From Sphaerochaetaceae bacterium (lineage in GTDB: Bacteria; Spirochaetota; Spirochaetia; Sphaerochaetales; Sphaerochaetaceae), in the NCBI GenBank assembly GCA_023231265.1, contig JALNVT010000047.1, forward strand, positions 1-13,520: DNA of 13,520 bases, read 5' to 3'. Shown here one piece after another: positions 1-7,163 of this stretch. The notes under the pieces are model-generated. The model did no database searches. It was given only the letters and a program-made list of their open reading frames with translations, and was not told the origin of the DNA. The position numbers and the translations under genes were made by a program. Position 1 is the first letter of the stretch, and the number at the start of each line of letters is the position of its first letter.

Positions 1-592
1 AATCAGGAGAGCCTGATCCAAGAGATATAACAACCTTTAGAGCTCTATCAACTGGCATGTCAATTTCTGTAATATCTCTCGCTTTGAAATAGACAAGAAA
101 ACCATTGGTTGGATTTGGTGTTGTTGGTATGAATACTGCTGTCAGCTCATCTTCATCATCACTTATGTTTGATTTTGTTACAAAACCAATGCTCTTGGTA
201 TGTTCGTTTGGATAGTTCACAAGAACAACTTTTTTGAAGTTATCATTGTTGGGAGTCACAAAGTTATCAATGATCTCCTTGATTGGTGTGTATATTGATT
301 TGACAATTGGAACCTTTCTGAACAGCAGATCAACAAGTGATTTTACCTTCTTTCCTAGAATTCCATGAATTATCAGGCCAATCAGGAAGATGAATAAAAT
401 GGCTCCTATGAAGCCTATTCCTGGAATCTTCAATCCTGAGATCTCTCTGATGTAGTCTCCAAGAAAGGAATCACCAAAAATTACGATCTTCTGTATTATC
501 CAAACAGTTATGCCAATTGGTAAGATTATTAGGAGTCCCGATATGAAGGTGCTGGTGATGAAAGATGGCACTTTCTTTTTATTTTTATCCAT
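1..592 (-). CDS. DUF502 family membrane protein (3' end outside window)
   Basis: Reading the minus strand from the ATG at 592 gives 197 codons without a stop, and the gene runs off the window edge. The protein starts with a lysine-rich tail, then a membrane segment (about residues 11-35, with LLIILPIGITVWII) and a second one (about 58-78, IGFIGAILFIFLIGLII). The following soluble part carries DUF502 hallmarks: KVPIVKSIYTPIKEI, then VVLVNYP, SIGFVT and FIPTTPNPTNGF, then DMPVDRALKVVISLGSG. Family members are about 200-220 residues, so only the last few residues should be missing. An AAAGGG Shine-Dalgarno lies 8 bases before the ATG, which fixes the start. The family is a widespread inner-membrane protein of unknown biochemical role, so no function is assigned. 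It is transcribed away from the rest of the window. Confidence 0.9.
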   Translation of the reverse strand, partial: MDKNKKKVPSFITSTFISGLLIILPIGITVWIIQKIVIFGDSFLGDYIREISGLKIPGIGFIGAILFIFLIGLIIHGILGKKVKSLVDLLFRKVPIVKSIYTPIKEIIDNFVTPNNDNFKKVVLVNYPNEHTKSIGFVTKSNISDDEDELTAVFIPTTPNPTNGFLVYFKARDITEIDMPVDRALKVVISLGSGSPD

Positions 593-623
593 GATGTTTC
601 CCTTTGTTTTTTTGATTGATGTA

Positions 624-652
624 ATTATATGTCTATGAGGTGTTTTGAGCAA
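624..652 (-). promoter_or_regulatory. Sigma70-type promoter of the DUF502 gene
   Basis: On the minus strand a -35 box TTGCTC (652-647) is followed after exactly 17 bases by a perfect -10 box TATAAT (629-624). It sits about 30 bases upstream of the DUF502 start codon, the position expected for its promoter. Confidence 0.7.
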
Positions 653-961
653 CTCTGTAAGTGAACTGTTGTTTTCTTAAACGAAAATCATAGATTTTTA
701 TATATAATTGTATATAATATGTACAATTCTTTCATCTATATTTTAAATAAATTTTAAATTTTTATTTCAATTGTTTATATTGTAAGTATTTATATAAGTA
801 AATGTATTTATTGACGTATTCATATATGCGTAATAAAATTGTATATTATTATGAAAAAAAACATGGTAAGATCTAAAAGTGGTTCAACAAAAATTGCATT
901 CAATACAATAAAAGAAAGTATATAATTATTTTTATGTTAATTTTGTCGGGAGAGAAATTGT
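653..961. other. AT-rich intergenic region between divergent loci
   Basis: No convincing gene on either strand. The stretch is very AT-rich. It contains an inverted repeat AATTGTA/TACAATT (706-712 and 722-728, loop of 9). A perfect TATAAT at 921-926 could be a -10 box for the decayed ABC gene at 962, but the nearest -35-like TTGCAT (894-899) is spaced too far, so that promoter is weakly supported. A GGGAG ribosome-binding site at 948-952 precedes the ATG at 962. Confidence 0.5.
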
Positions 962-1305
962 ATGGGACAATATAAAAGAACCCCAATCGTATCTGTTGCT
1001 AATCTAAGCAACTTGATGCATTCAAGCAAGATGTTGATTTTAGATGAACCTACAACTTCACTGACAGCTCCTGAGAGAGAAGTTATTTGTAATCATGAAT
1101 AAATTGAAAGCTCAAGGCATTTCAATCATCTTCATATCTCACTATATGGATGAGATCTACAAAGTAAGTGATAAATATATAATTCTTCGTGATGGCAAGC
1201 AAGTTGTCAGTGGTTATGTAAAAGATCTTCCACAGAGAAAGATGGAAGAGTTGATGGTTGGACGCACAATAGCTGATTCTGTATTGGATATTGGAACACC
1301 ATCTG
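962..1305 (+). pseudogene. Decayed sugar ABC transporter ATPase (RbsA/MglA type)
   Basis: Starts with an ATG at 962 behind a GGGAG site. About 18 residues resemble the usual N-terminus (PIVSVANLSNL). The sequence then jumps directly to the Walker B region (SKMLILDEPTTSLT, about 1028-1069), so the Walker A motif and the signature, roughly 150 codons, are missing. At about 1088-1094 the frame shifts and the protein continues in another frame as MNKLKAQGISIIFISH, with the switch histidine, then RDGK and MEELMVGRTI, the end of the first ATPase domain. The second ATPase domain is absent, and near 1306 the sequence passes into permease-like coding in a third frame. In the intact family this approximately 500-residue duplicated ATPase energises uptake of ribose, galactose and related sugars. 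Here it cannot make a working ATPase. Confidence 0.88.
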
Positions 1306-1764
1306 ATGTTATTTGGTTTCCAAACTACATTGGGTATTCCAAACATCTGTTGGGTTGCTATAGTTCTGTTAATTATTTCTGCTATCCTTGTTAAAAGTAC
1401 AGATTGGGGTCGTCAGGTACTGTTACTTGGTGCCAATAGATCCTCTGATAAATAAACTGACATTGATACAAGAAAGATTGAGATGAGTGTATATGCTTTA
1501 TCTGGTGTTACCGGTGGTATTGCTGTATTCATAAGTATCTGCAATCTTGGTAATGCTATTTCTGGTGGTACAAATATGAATGGTGGTGAAGGTTCAATCA
1601 CAAGGACAGTGATTGGTGCCATGCTTATTGCTATTCTTACCAACGGTTTGAATTTGATAGGAATCCTTTTCTATGATCAATTGATCATTGAAGGTTGCTT
1701 GATATTCATTGGTAACTTTCTTGCAACAGGTATAAGTGCAAAATCAAGTATGGCGATGAAATAA
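1306..1764 (+). pseudogene. Decayed sugar ABC permease (RbsC type)
   Basis: Reading from 1306 gives the second half of a ribose/xylose/galactose-type permease (BPD_transp_2 family): a membrane segment VAIVLLIISAILV, then WGRQVLLLGANR, and YALSGVTGGIAVFIS. A TAA at 1453-1455 interrupts the frame between SSDK and TDIDTRK, where the family normally continues with a hydrophobic residue; TTA to TAA would explain it. The region around GGTNMNGGEGS follows too closely on the preceding helix, suggesting a further small in-frame deletion near 1540-1560. The C-terminal helices (VIGAMLIAILTNGLNLIGI and the segment after QLIIEG) are recognisable up to the stop at 1764. The N-terminal half is lost and what remains is directly joined to the ATPase fragment, so the two genes were fused by deletion and then degraded. 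Confidence 0.87.
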
Positions 1765-1797
1765 TGTTTCATATTAATTTGTATTTATGATAAAATG

Positions 1798-1837
1798 ACA
1801 GGGAGCATGACTTGATGTTATGTTCCTTGTAATTTTT
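1798..1837 (+). terminator. Hairpin before the aldo/keto reductase, possible terminator or attenuator
   Basis: ACAGGGAGCATGA (1798-1810) pairs with 1818-1830 over 13 consecutive positions, three of them G-T wobbles, around a 7-base loop. It is followed by AA and five Ts (1833-1837). The Shine-Dalgarno of the next gene begins at once (1838). It could be the old terminator of the ABC operon, or a leader element controlling the reductase. Confidence 0.5.
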
Positions 1838-1852
1838 AGGAGAAAAGAAAAA

Positions 1853-2752
1853 ATGAATGCATTCGAACAACAACGATTGATACTTGGTTGCATGAGACTC
1901 AATAAACTGTCTCAAAAGGAAGCTGATAGATATCTAAATCATGTAATTGATAAAGGTATTACATATTTTGATCACAGCGATGTCTATGCTGATGGAGAAT
2001 GTGAGAGAATCTTTGGACGATTTCTGAAGAATAATCCTGGTGTAAGAGATAAGATCATCATTCAGGACAAAACATGCATAATCTCAGGTAAGATGTATGA
2101 TGCATCATATGAGCATATAATGAGTGCAGTTGATAAACAGCTGAAAGATCTTGCTACAGACCATATGGATGTTCTTCTCTTACATAGACCTGACGCTCTT
2201 CTGGAGCCAGAAGAAGTTAACAGAGCTTTCAATGAACTTAAGAAAAGTGGAAAGGTATTGAATTTTGGTGTTTCAAACTTTTATTCTGGACAGATTGAAT
2301 TGATTCAAAGAGAGCTTGATGAGAAACTCAAGTTCAATCAAATTCAATTTGGACCTGCAAAAGCAGAACTTGTAACAGATTCAATGATGACAAACATGAT
2401 TCAGAAGAATGGTTCAAATAGATATTCAGAAACTCTGGATTACTGCAGACTCAATGAAATGAGAATGCAATCTTGGTCACCTCTTCAATGGGGAAATATT
2501 GAAGGATGTTTCTTTAATAATCCTGATTATAAAGAGCTCTGTGCTAAATTAACTGAAATCGGAGATAAGTATGGAGTTGATAAGGCTGCAATTGCAGTTG
2601 CTTTCAATTTGAGACACCCAGCCAACATGCAGGTTATATTGGGTACCATGAATGAAAAGCATTTTGATCAGATGATTGAAGCATTGAATATAAAGTTGAG
2701 CCGTGATGAATGGTACCAAATTATGTTGAGTGCAGGATATCCTCTTCCATAA
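1853..2752 (+). CDS. Aldo/keto reductase, YdhF-like
   Basis: A complete 299-residue NAD(P)H-dependent oxidoreductase with a TIM-barrel fold, cytoplasmic, expected to reduce aldehydes or ketones; the physiological substrate is unknown. The catalytic tetrad is visible: Asp40 and Tyr45 (FDHSDVYADG), Lys73 (QDKT) and His111 (LLLHRPD). The central GKVLNFGVSNF, the SWSPLQWG stretch and the end AGYPLP match E. coli YdhF well, as does the length (YdhF is 298 residues). The start at 1853 is preferred over an in-frame ATG at 1820 because AGGAG (1838-1842) lies 10 bases upstream and the 1820 codon falls inside a hairpin stem. It is the only intact gene between two groups of remnants, an ABC transporter upstream and an enolase-superfamily dehydratase downstream. 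It was probably once part of a sugar or sugar-acid operon. No strong promoter of its own is obvious. Confidence 0.93.
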   Translation: MNAFEQQRLILGCMRLNKLSQKEADRYLNHVIDKGITYFDHSDVYADGECERIFGRFLKNNPGVRDKIIIQDKTCIISGKMYDASYEHIMSAVDKQLKDLATDHMDVLLLHRPDALLEPEEVNRAFNELKKSGKVLNFGVSNFYSGQIELIQRELDEKLKFNQIQFGPAKAELVTDSMMTNMIQKNGSNRYSETLDYCRLNEMRMQSWSPLQWGNIEGCFFNNPDYKELCAKLTEIGDKYGVDKAAIAVAFNLRHPANMQVILGTMNEKHFDQMIEALNIKLSRDEWYQIMLSAGYPLP

Positions 2753-2861
2753 TATGAATTTATGAGATTTCTATTGTATACAATGTTAATAAATAACTGG
2801 TGATTATACATATTGTTGTACTTCTGTTTTTATTGCACATTTTAATAAAAATACTTGTATA
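2753..2861. other. AT-rich spacer with a small palindrome
   Basis: Between the reductase stop and the dehydratase remnant. It holds a perfect 12-bp palindrome ATTGTATACAAT (2773-2784) without a T-run. No gene or convincing terminator is seen. Confidence 0.4.
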
Positions 2862-3236
2862 TATACACGTTATGAATTCAGAGAGATCTTTGAAAACAGA
2901 GCTGTAAACTTCATTCAATAAGATGTCATTCATGCTGATAGTATGTCTGAAAAGAACAAAATTGCTGCAATGGCAAGTGCATACAATGTACCTCTTTGTC
3001 CACACATTCATGCCAGTGGTGGTGTTTCTGCAGTTATTCAAGTATTGGCTTCATGTGAAAATACATTTGCTGCTGAATACATCACATCTGGTAGTTCTTA
3101 TGCTTTACGTAAAGAATTATATGGTGATTCTTACATGCAGAAAGATGGATATGTACCAGTATCTCAAGAACCTGGCCTTGGTATTAATGTCAACGAAGAA
3201 GTATTTGAAAAATATTATCTAAAATGGATGAAGTAA
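2862..3236 (+). pseudogene. C-terminal remnant of an enolase-superfamily (mandelate racemase-like) dehydratase
   Basis: Frame-consistent similarity begins at about 2862 (YTRYEFREIFENRAVNFIQ), is interrupted by TAA at 2919-2921, and continues as DVIHAD, then KIAAMASAYNVPLCPHIHASGG, ending with PVSQEPGLGINVNEEVFEKY just before the stop. This is the last third of the mandelate racemase/galactonate dehydratase group: the barrel strand with the xPDV motif, the catalytic-type His (PHIHASG), and the C-terminal capping segment with PGLG. The N-terminal capping domain and the metal-binding strands are missing. In intact members the enzyme dehydrates sugar acids in the cytoplasm; here the substrate cannot be inferred. 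An ATG at 2943 could open a 97-residue frame, but such a fragment would lack the metal site. Position after the aldo/keto reductase suggests both were in one catabolic operon. Confidence 0.85.
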
Positions 3237-3276
3237 AATAAGAACTATTTATTAGTAATTTATAAATTCGTAAAAT

Positions 3277-3316
3277 TTGTCATTGAAGTAGAGATGCTTT
3301 GATGACAATTTTTTTT
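3277..3316 (+). terminator. Rho-independent terminator
   Basis: TTGTCATTGAAG (3277-3288) pairs with CTTTGATGACAA (3297-3308), 12 bp with two wobbles around an 8-base loop, followed directly by eight Ts (3309-3316). It ends the decayed operon and insulates the transporter promoter downstream. Confidence 0.85.
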
Positions 3317-3502
3317 ACTCATGCTTTTTTTTATGGTGTAAGAATACTCTTGATTCTAGCAGCTGACTTATCTTGAGATAGAAAGAATAAAAATTTGAAA
3401 TCAATCTTGAAAAAAAGAACAAGATTTGTAAGAATTTAGGCTTTGTGCTTATTTTTTGTTAATTATAAGATTTTTAGTAATGTGTCATGTAAACAAATTT
3501 AC
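3317..3502. other. Intergenic region upstream of the transporter promoter
   Basis: No coding signal on either strand. It contains one short inverted repeat, AATCTTG/CAAGATT (3403-3409 and 3420-3426) around an A-rich 10-base loop, with no T-run. The A/T-tracts just before the promoter might act as an UP element, but this is not provable from sequence. Confidence 0.4.
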
Positions 3503-3514
3503 TAAAACGGTTTA
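3503..3514 (+). promoter_or_regulatory. Upstream LacI-type operator candidate
   Basis: TAAAACGGTTTA is a palindrome with central CG in which five of six base pairs are symmetric. It shares the right half CGGTTTA with two sites in the core promoter 63 and 76 bp downstream, a spacing that would allow DNA looping by a dimer-of-dimers or independent binding. Confidence 0.55.
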
Positions 3515-3565
3515 TCGATATAATTGCTTATCTAGAGCCTATTTAAAAAATATTTAAAATTTTTG

Positions 3566-3594
3566 TTGACCGGTTTAATAAATCGGTTTACAAT
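3566..3594 (+). promoter_or_regulatory. Promoter of the sugar transporter operon with overlapping LacI-type operators
   Basis: The -35 box TTGACC (3566-3571) and -10 box TACAAT (3589-3594) are separated by exactly 17 bases, giving a start of transcription near 3601. Two operator-like sites lie on it: TTGACCGGTTTA (3566-3577), covering the -35, and TAAATCGGTTTA (3579-3590), running into the -10. Both carry the half-site CGGTTTA, and the second is symmetric at five of six pairs. The implied ideal palindrome TAAACCGGTTTA has the central CG typical of LacI-family operators. A bound repressor would block RNA polymerase directly. The lacI-type gene at 7243 is the obvious candidate regulator, by inference. 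Confidence 0.72.
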
Positions 3595-3663
3595 TAATAC
3601 AAAAGGATGAGAAATAATCCAAACAAAACAAAAATCCACATAAGGATTAGGAGAAAAAAAATT

Positions 3664-5136
3664 ATGAAAAAACTATTAATTGGTTTATCAATCGTAGCTT
3701 TGGCATGTAGCACTTCTATTTTCGCTAATGGCGCAAGTGAATCTACAACAAAAACTGAAGATAACAGTATTTATGTTTATAACTCTAAAGGTGAGAACGC
3801 AGAGCAGTTTGCAGCAATGTGTGCAGCTTATGAAGCTGAAACCGGAATACATGTAAAGAACTTCTCAATTGGTTCTGGACAAGATCATATGGAAACTCTT
3901 AGAGCTGAAATGAACAGTAACGACATGCCTACAATTTTCTCTATTCAAGGCATGAAAGAATTACCTGAATGGGAACAGGGTGGATTCGTACAAGATTTAT
4001 CTAAAGTTACAACTGGTGATTTCGGTAAGATGGTTCAAGCTATTCCAGAAGGTTTGAGACTTTCCTCAGATGGTATGAATAGTTATGGTGTTCCTTATAA
4101 TGTAGAAGGTTATGGTTATATCGTTGATAAAGCTATGTTAGAAGAATTATTCTCAATGGATCCAACAGCTGATATCCAAGCTGCATCATATGATGAATGG
4201 GCAAACTTCGTAACAACAATGACTAAATGGATTGCATCTCCTTCAGCTGCAAAAGTAACATTGAATGGTAAAGTTTACACATTAGCTTCTCAGAAAGGAC
4301 CTCTTTCAAAGAACTTAACTGGTGTATTCAGTGTAATGGGTTCAGAAAAATGGACTTATGGTGACCACTTCATCAACGTAGCAGTTAATGCTGTATTCGG
4401 TTCTTCTCGTGAAGCAGCTGAAGCAACAGATGCTCAGGTTGGCGAATTAGAAGGTGCATTTGAAGTATATGCAAAAGCTCTTGATTTAAAGACAAGCAAC
4501 TTAGCTGGTGCTAATGGTCCTGCACAAAGAGGACAAGATTTCGTATCTTCAGCTAAATTCGGTTATGACCAAGCTGTTCAAATCTTCGCACAATCAAAAG
4601 CTTTATTCCTTAAACAAGGTAACTGGGCTTATGGTAACATCGAAGGCGTAGATGCTGATGTGGCTTCTAGACTTGAATTCTTACCTGTTAAGATGCCTTT
4701 CACAGCACAAGATGTTAAGAGAACAGATAAAGACGTTGCTGATTTAAATTCATCAATTCCTGTATACGTTCCTAACTACTTTACAGTTAATGCTCTAGTA
4801 AGTGATAGTAAGAAACAGATGGCTTATGACTTCTTATATTGGTTGAACAACAGTGAAACTGGTAAAGATTATGTTATAAATCAATTTAACTTCATTCCTT
4901 ACAATGCAGATCCTGCAACAACAACAGTACCTAATAGCTTAGGTAACTCAATCATCAGCTACATTGATACTGATCACACTTTAAGTGCTCCTTACAATGG
5001 TAGCCCAGCAGGTTGGTCTGGCGATACAGTTGGTAAATTCGTAATGGAAAATTACCTAACTAAGTTAAACTGGACTCCTGCAGACTACAAGACAATTGCA
5101 GATTATGCTGTATCAACTTGGCAGGAAATGAATTAA
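3664..5136 (+). CDS. Sugar ABC transporter solute-binding protein (family 1)
   Basis: Extracytoplasmic receptor that captures a carbohydrate and delivers it to the two permeases encoded next. The mature part shows the family-1 fold signature: IYVYNSKGENAEQFAAM, AYEAETGIHVK, then a region like DMPTIFSIQGMKELPEW and VQDLSKV, and later AYDFLYWLNNSETG near the C-terminus. It is 490 residues, somewhat long for the family (about 400-450). The start at 3664 is chosen over 3607 because AGGAG (3649-3653) lies 10 bases upstream and the resulting N-terminus MKKLLIGLSIVALAC is a classic signal peptide. Export could end at a relaxed lipobox (ALAC, Cys15) or at a signal peptidase I site after SIFA, before NGASES; the second form is common in spirochaete binding proteins. 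MalQ downstream suggests a maltose- or maltodextrin-like ligand, but the ligand is not determined by sequence. Confidence 0.92.
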   Translation: MKKLLIGLSIVALACSTSIFANGASESTTKTEDNSIYVYNSKGENAEQFAAMCAAYEAETGIHVKNFSIGSGQDHMETLRAEMNSNDMPTIFSIQGMKELPEWEQGGFVQDLSKVTTGDFGKMVQAIPEGLRLSSDGMNSYGVPYNVEGYGYIVDKAMLEELFSMDPTADIQAASYDEWANFVTTMTKWIASPSAAKVTLNGKVYTLASQKGPLSKNLTGVFSVMGSEKWTYGDHFINVAVNAVFGSSREAAEATDAQVGELEGAFEVYAKALDLKTSNLAGANGPAQRGQDFVSSAKFGYDQAVQIFAQSKALFLKQGNWAYGNIEGVDADVASRLEFLPVKMPFTAQDVKRTDKDVADLNSSIPVYVPNYFTVNALVSDSKKQMAYDFLYWLNNSETGKDYVINQFNFIPYNADPATTTVPNSLGNSIISYIDTDHTLSAPYNGSPAGWSGDTVGKFVMENYLTKLNWTPADYKTIADYAVSTWQEMN

Positions 5137-5165
5137 TTCATTTTGAGTTAGCTATAAAATAAAAA

Positions 5166-5216
5166 AATGGGCTGAGGGTTGTTTTAATGATTCCAAAGCC
5201 CATTCGTTTGACAACC
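5166..5216 (+). promoter_or_regulatory. Intercistronic hairpin(s) between binding protein and permease genes
   Basis: AATGGGCT (5166-5173) and AGCCCATT (5197-5204) form a perfect 8-bp stem. A second pair, GGTTGT (5177-5182) with ACAACC (5211-5216), interleaves with the first, so they are either alternative folds or a pseudoknot. There is no T-run. Hairpins at this place in sugar ABC operons commonly stabilise the upstream mRNA, so that binding protein outnumbers permease; that role is inferred here. Confidence 0.55.
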
Positions 5217-5234
5217 ATTATTGAGGGGATAATA

Positions 5235-6146
5235 ATGAATATTTATAAAAAATGGTTTTGGCCATTAGTAGCTCCCGCACTGATATTATTCGCAGCTGTA
5301 GTATTGGTACCTTTTATTGTAGGATTTGTTAATTCATTCCTTGCTTGGAGAGGAACATATTACTTCAATCCTGAAACAAACTCTCGAGCAACAAGCTTTT
5401 TTCAATCTTTTGTAGGTCTCACAAACTACAAAGAAGCATTTCAAGATGAAAGATTCATGAATGCATTTTGGTACACCATTAAATATGCAATTGTAGCTGT
5501 CATCTCAATCAACGTAGTTGCATTGGCACTTGCAGTATTTTTGGACAGTATTTCAAAAGGTGCAGGCCCTTTCAGAACAATTTTCTTCCTTCCTAACATG
5601 TTAGGAGGATTGGCATTAGGTTTTATCTGGCAGTTTATTTTCCAAATTGTTTATACAGATATCCTCTTTGCTCCAGATGCATTGCTGCATGCAGAATTTT
5701 TAAGATACATGACTCAAGATACCACAAAAGCATTGTTTGCATTGGTAATCTTAAATGTATGGCAGTATGCAGGTTACATGATGATAATATACACTGCAGG
5801 TTTGAATAACATCCCTACAGATTTCTATGAAGCTGCTTCCCTTGATGGCGCAACTGCTTGGCAAAAATTCAGAAAGATTACAGTACCTATGTTGATGAGT
5901 AGTTTCACTATTTGTTTGTTCATGGTTATTGCAAACTCCTTCAAATTACTAGATCAGAACGTCGCATTAACTGATGGTGATTTCAACACCAGAATGTTAG
6001 CACTACAAATTTTGAGAACGACAAAAGATTCAACACCACCAAACTATGGTAAGGCACAGGCTCAGGCAGTTATCTTCTTCGTTATTATTGCTATTATTTC
6101 AATAATTCAAGTAAGAGCAACCTCAAAGAGAGAATTGGAGTATTAA
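5235..6146 (+). CDS. Sugar ABC transporter permease, MalF/UgpA-like
   Basis: An integral inner-membrane subunit of 303 residues, one half of the translocation channel. Six hydrophobic segments are visible at about residues 9-35, 82-104, 121-149, 166-190, 224-244 and 277-292. The cytoplasmic EAA loop, EAASLDGATAWQKFRKITVP (from residue 199), is the docking site for the ATPase and is well conserved. The start at 5235 is preferred over the in-frame ATG at 5187 because GAGGGG (5223-5228) sits 6 bases before it and the longer version would add 16 residues encoded in the hairpin region. It lacks the large periplasmic insert of enteric MalF and is closer to the short UgpA/MsmF/LacF type. The stop is one base before the next start. 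Confidence 0.93.
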   Translation: MNIYKKWFWPLVAPALILFAAVVLVPFIVGFVNSFLAWRGTYYFNPETNSRATSFFQSFVGLTNYKEAFQDERFMNAFWYTIKYAIVAVISINVVALALAVFLDSISKGAGPFRTIFFLPNMLGGLALGFIWQFIFQIVYTDILFAPDALLHAEFLRYMTQDTTKALFALVILNVWQYAGYMMIIYTAGLNNIPTDFYEAASLDGATAWQKFRKITVPMLMSSFTICLFMVIANSFKLLDQNVALTDGDFNTRMLALQILRTTKDSTPPNYGKAQAQAVIFFVIIAIISIIQVRATSKRELEY

Positions 6147-6147
6147 T

Positions 6148-7044
6148 ATGGCAGAATCATACACAGTAACAGAAGGCAATTATTTTAGAAAAAAGAAAAT
6201 TCAACATGGTATTTTGTACGCAGTGCTGACCCTTGTTGCAATTTACACATTGGCTCCACTCTATTTCCTAATTGTAAATAGTTTTAAAAGCAATGTTGAA
6301 ATCATAGCAAGTCCTCTGGCATTTCCAACTACATGGACCGCATCATATATAGTTGAAGCTGCCAAGCAGATTCATTTCTTCTCATCACTGGTCGTAACCG
6401 CATTTGTAACAGTATTATCTGTTCTCTTGATTGTTCTTGTATCATCAATTGGTGCATGGATCATGGTAAGAAATAAGACAAAAGCAAGTAACTTTGTATA
6501 TCTATTGTTTACAGCTGCTATGCTTATTCCTTTCCAATCAGTTATGTATCCTTTGATTCAGATCTTTGGTGATATGGGTCTCAAAAACATTCCAGGACTG
6601 ATCATTATGTATGGCGGATTTGGACTTGCAATGTCCACATTCCTGTACCATGGATTCGTAAAAGGAGTACCTCTAGGAGTAGAGGAAGCAGCTTTAATTG
6701 ACGGATGTAATATTTTCCAGATTTATAGCAACGTGGTTATGCCACTGCTACAATCAGTTACAGTAACTGTAATAATCTTGAATTCAATGTGGATCTGGAA
6801 TGATTACCTATTACCTTTCTTAGTAATTGGTAACTCCACAGTAAATTCTGGTGGTATATTAACAACACACAAGACATTGACCCTTGAATTGTACTTTGCA
6901 AGAATTCTTGCAGGACAATATGGTAATCCTTGGCAGTTGATATTCCCTTCAGTATTCATAAGTATAATACCTATGGTAATTGTATTCTTGTCACTACAAA
7001 AATACATTGTCAAAGGTGTTGCAGCAGGTGCTATTAAGAGCTAA
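6148..7044 (+). CDS. Sugar ABC transporter permease, MalG/UgpE-like
   Basis: Second permease subunit, 298 residues, of the MalG/UgpE type. It has an N-terminal cytoplasmic tail rich in lysine, a first membrane segment (about 21-44) followed by the typical FKSNVEI stretch, further segments at about 80-105, 114-134, 150-170 and 200-216, and a last one near 270-287. The EAA loop is at residues 180-200 (EAALIDGCNIFQIYSNVVMP). GGAG (6137-6140) lies 7 bases before the ATG, inside the end of the preceding gene, and the two reading frames are one base apart, indicating translational coupling. It would pair with the permease upstream to form the channel. No ATPase gene follows; a shared MsmX/MalK-type ATPase from elsewhere in the genome is expected. 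Confidence 0.93.
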   Translation: MAESYTVTEGNYFRKKKIQHGILYAVLTLVAIYTLAPLYFLIVNSFKSNVEIIASPLAFPTTWTASYIVEAAKQIHFFSSLVVTAFVTVLSVLLIVLVSSIGAWIMVRNKTKASNFVYLLFTAAMLIPFQSVMYPLIQIFGDMGLKNIPGLIIMYGGFGLAMSTFLYHGFVKGVPLGVEEAALIDGCNIFQIYSNVVMPLLQSVTVTVIILNSMWIWNDYLLPFLVIGNSTVNSGGILTTHKTLTLELYFARILAGQYGNPWQLIFPSVFISIIPMVIVFLSLQKYIVKGVAAGAIKS

Positions 7045-7093
7045 TAATCCCCATATTAGACTCTATTATAATAACAGACAGACAAATTCATAT

Positions 7094-7119
7094 GTGGGGG
7101 GGAATCAATCACCCCCCTC
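7094..7119 (+). terminator. G/C hairpin after the permease operon
   Basis: A run of seven Gs (7096-7102) faces six Cs (7112-7117), giving a 6-bp all-GC stem with a loop of about 10. It stands out in AT-rich DNA. No T-run follows, so it may be a 3'-end stabiliser or inefficient terminator rather than a standard intrinsic terminator. Confidence 0.5.
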
Positions 7120-7163
7120 TTATGATTCTACCTCAAATTGGGAAAGATTTTATTAATTATTTC

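Noticed and set aside
653..961. CRISPR or iteron-like repeats in the AT-rich spacer.
   Set aside because: Apparent repeats are low-complexity AT words without constant length or spacing.
1820..1852. ATG at 1820 as start of the aldo/keto reductase.
   Set aside because: It lies in a hairpin stem and lacks a Shine-Dalgarno, whereas 1853 has AGGAG at 10 bases and gives the family length.
2923..3222. Alternative-frame 99-codon open frame overlapping the dehydratase remnant.
   Set aside because: It has no recognisable family features, while the other frame matches the enolase superfamily to its end.
3317..3565. A riboswitch or small RNA upstream of the transporter.
   Set aside because: The predicted start of transcription is at about 3601, leaving a leader too short for a riboswitch, and no conserved fold is recognised.
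3607..3663. ATG at 3607 as start of the binding protein.
   Set aside because: It would put 19 charged residues before a perfect signal peptide; it is only a few bases from the predicted transcription start and lacks a good ribosome site.
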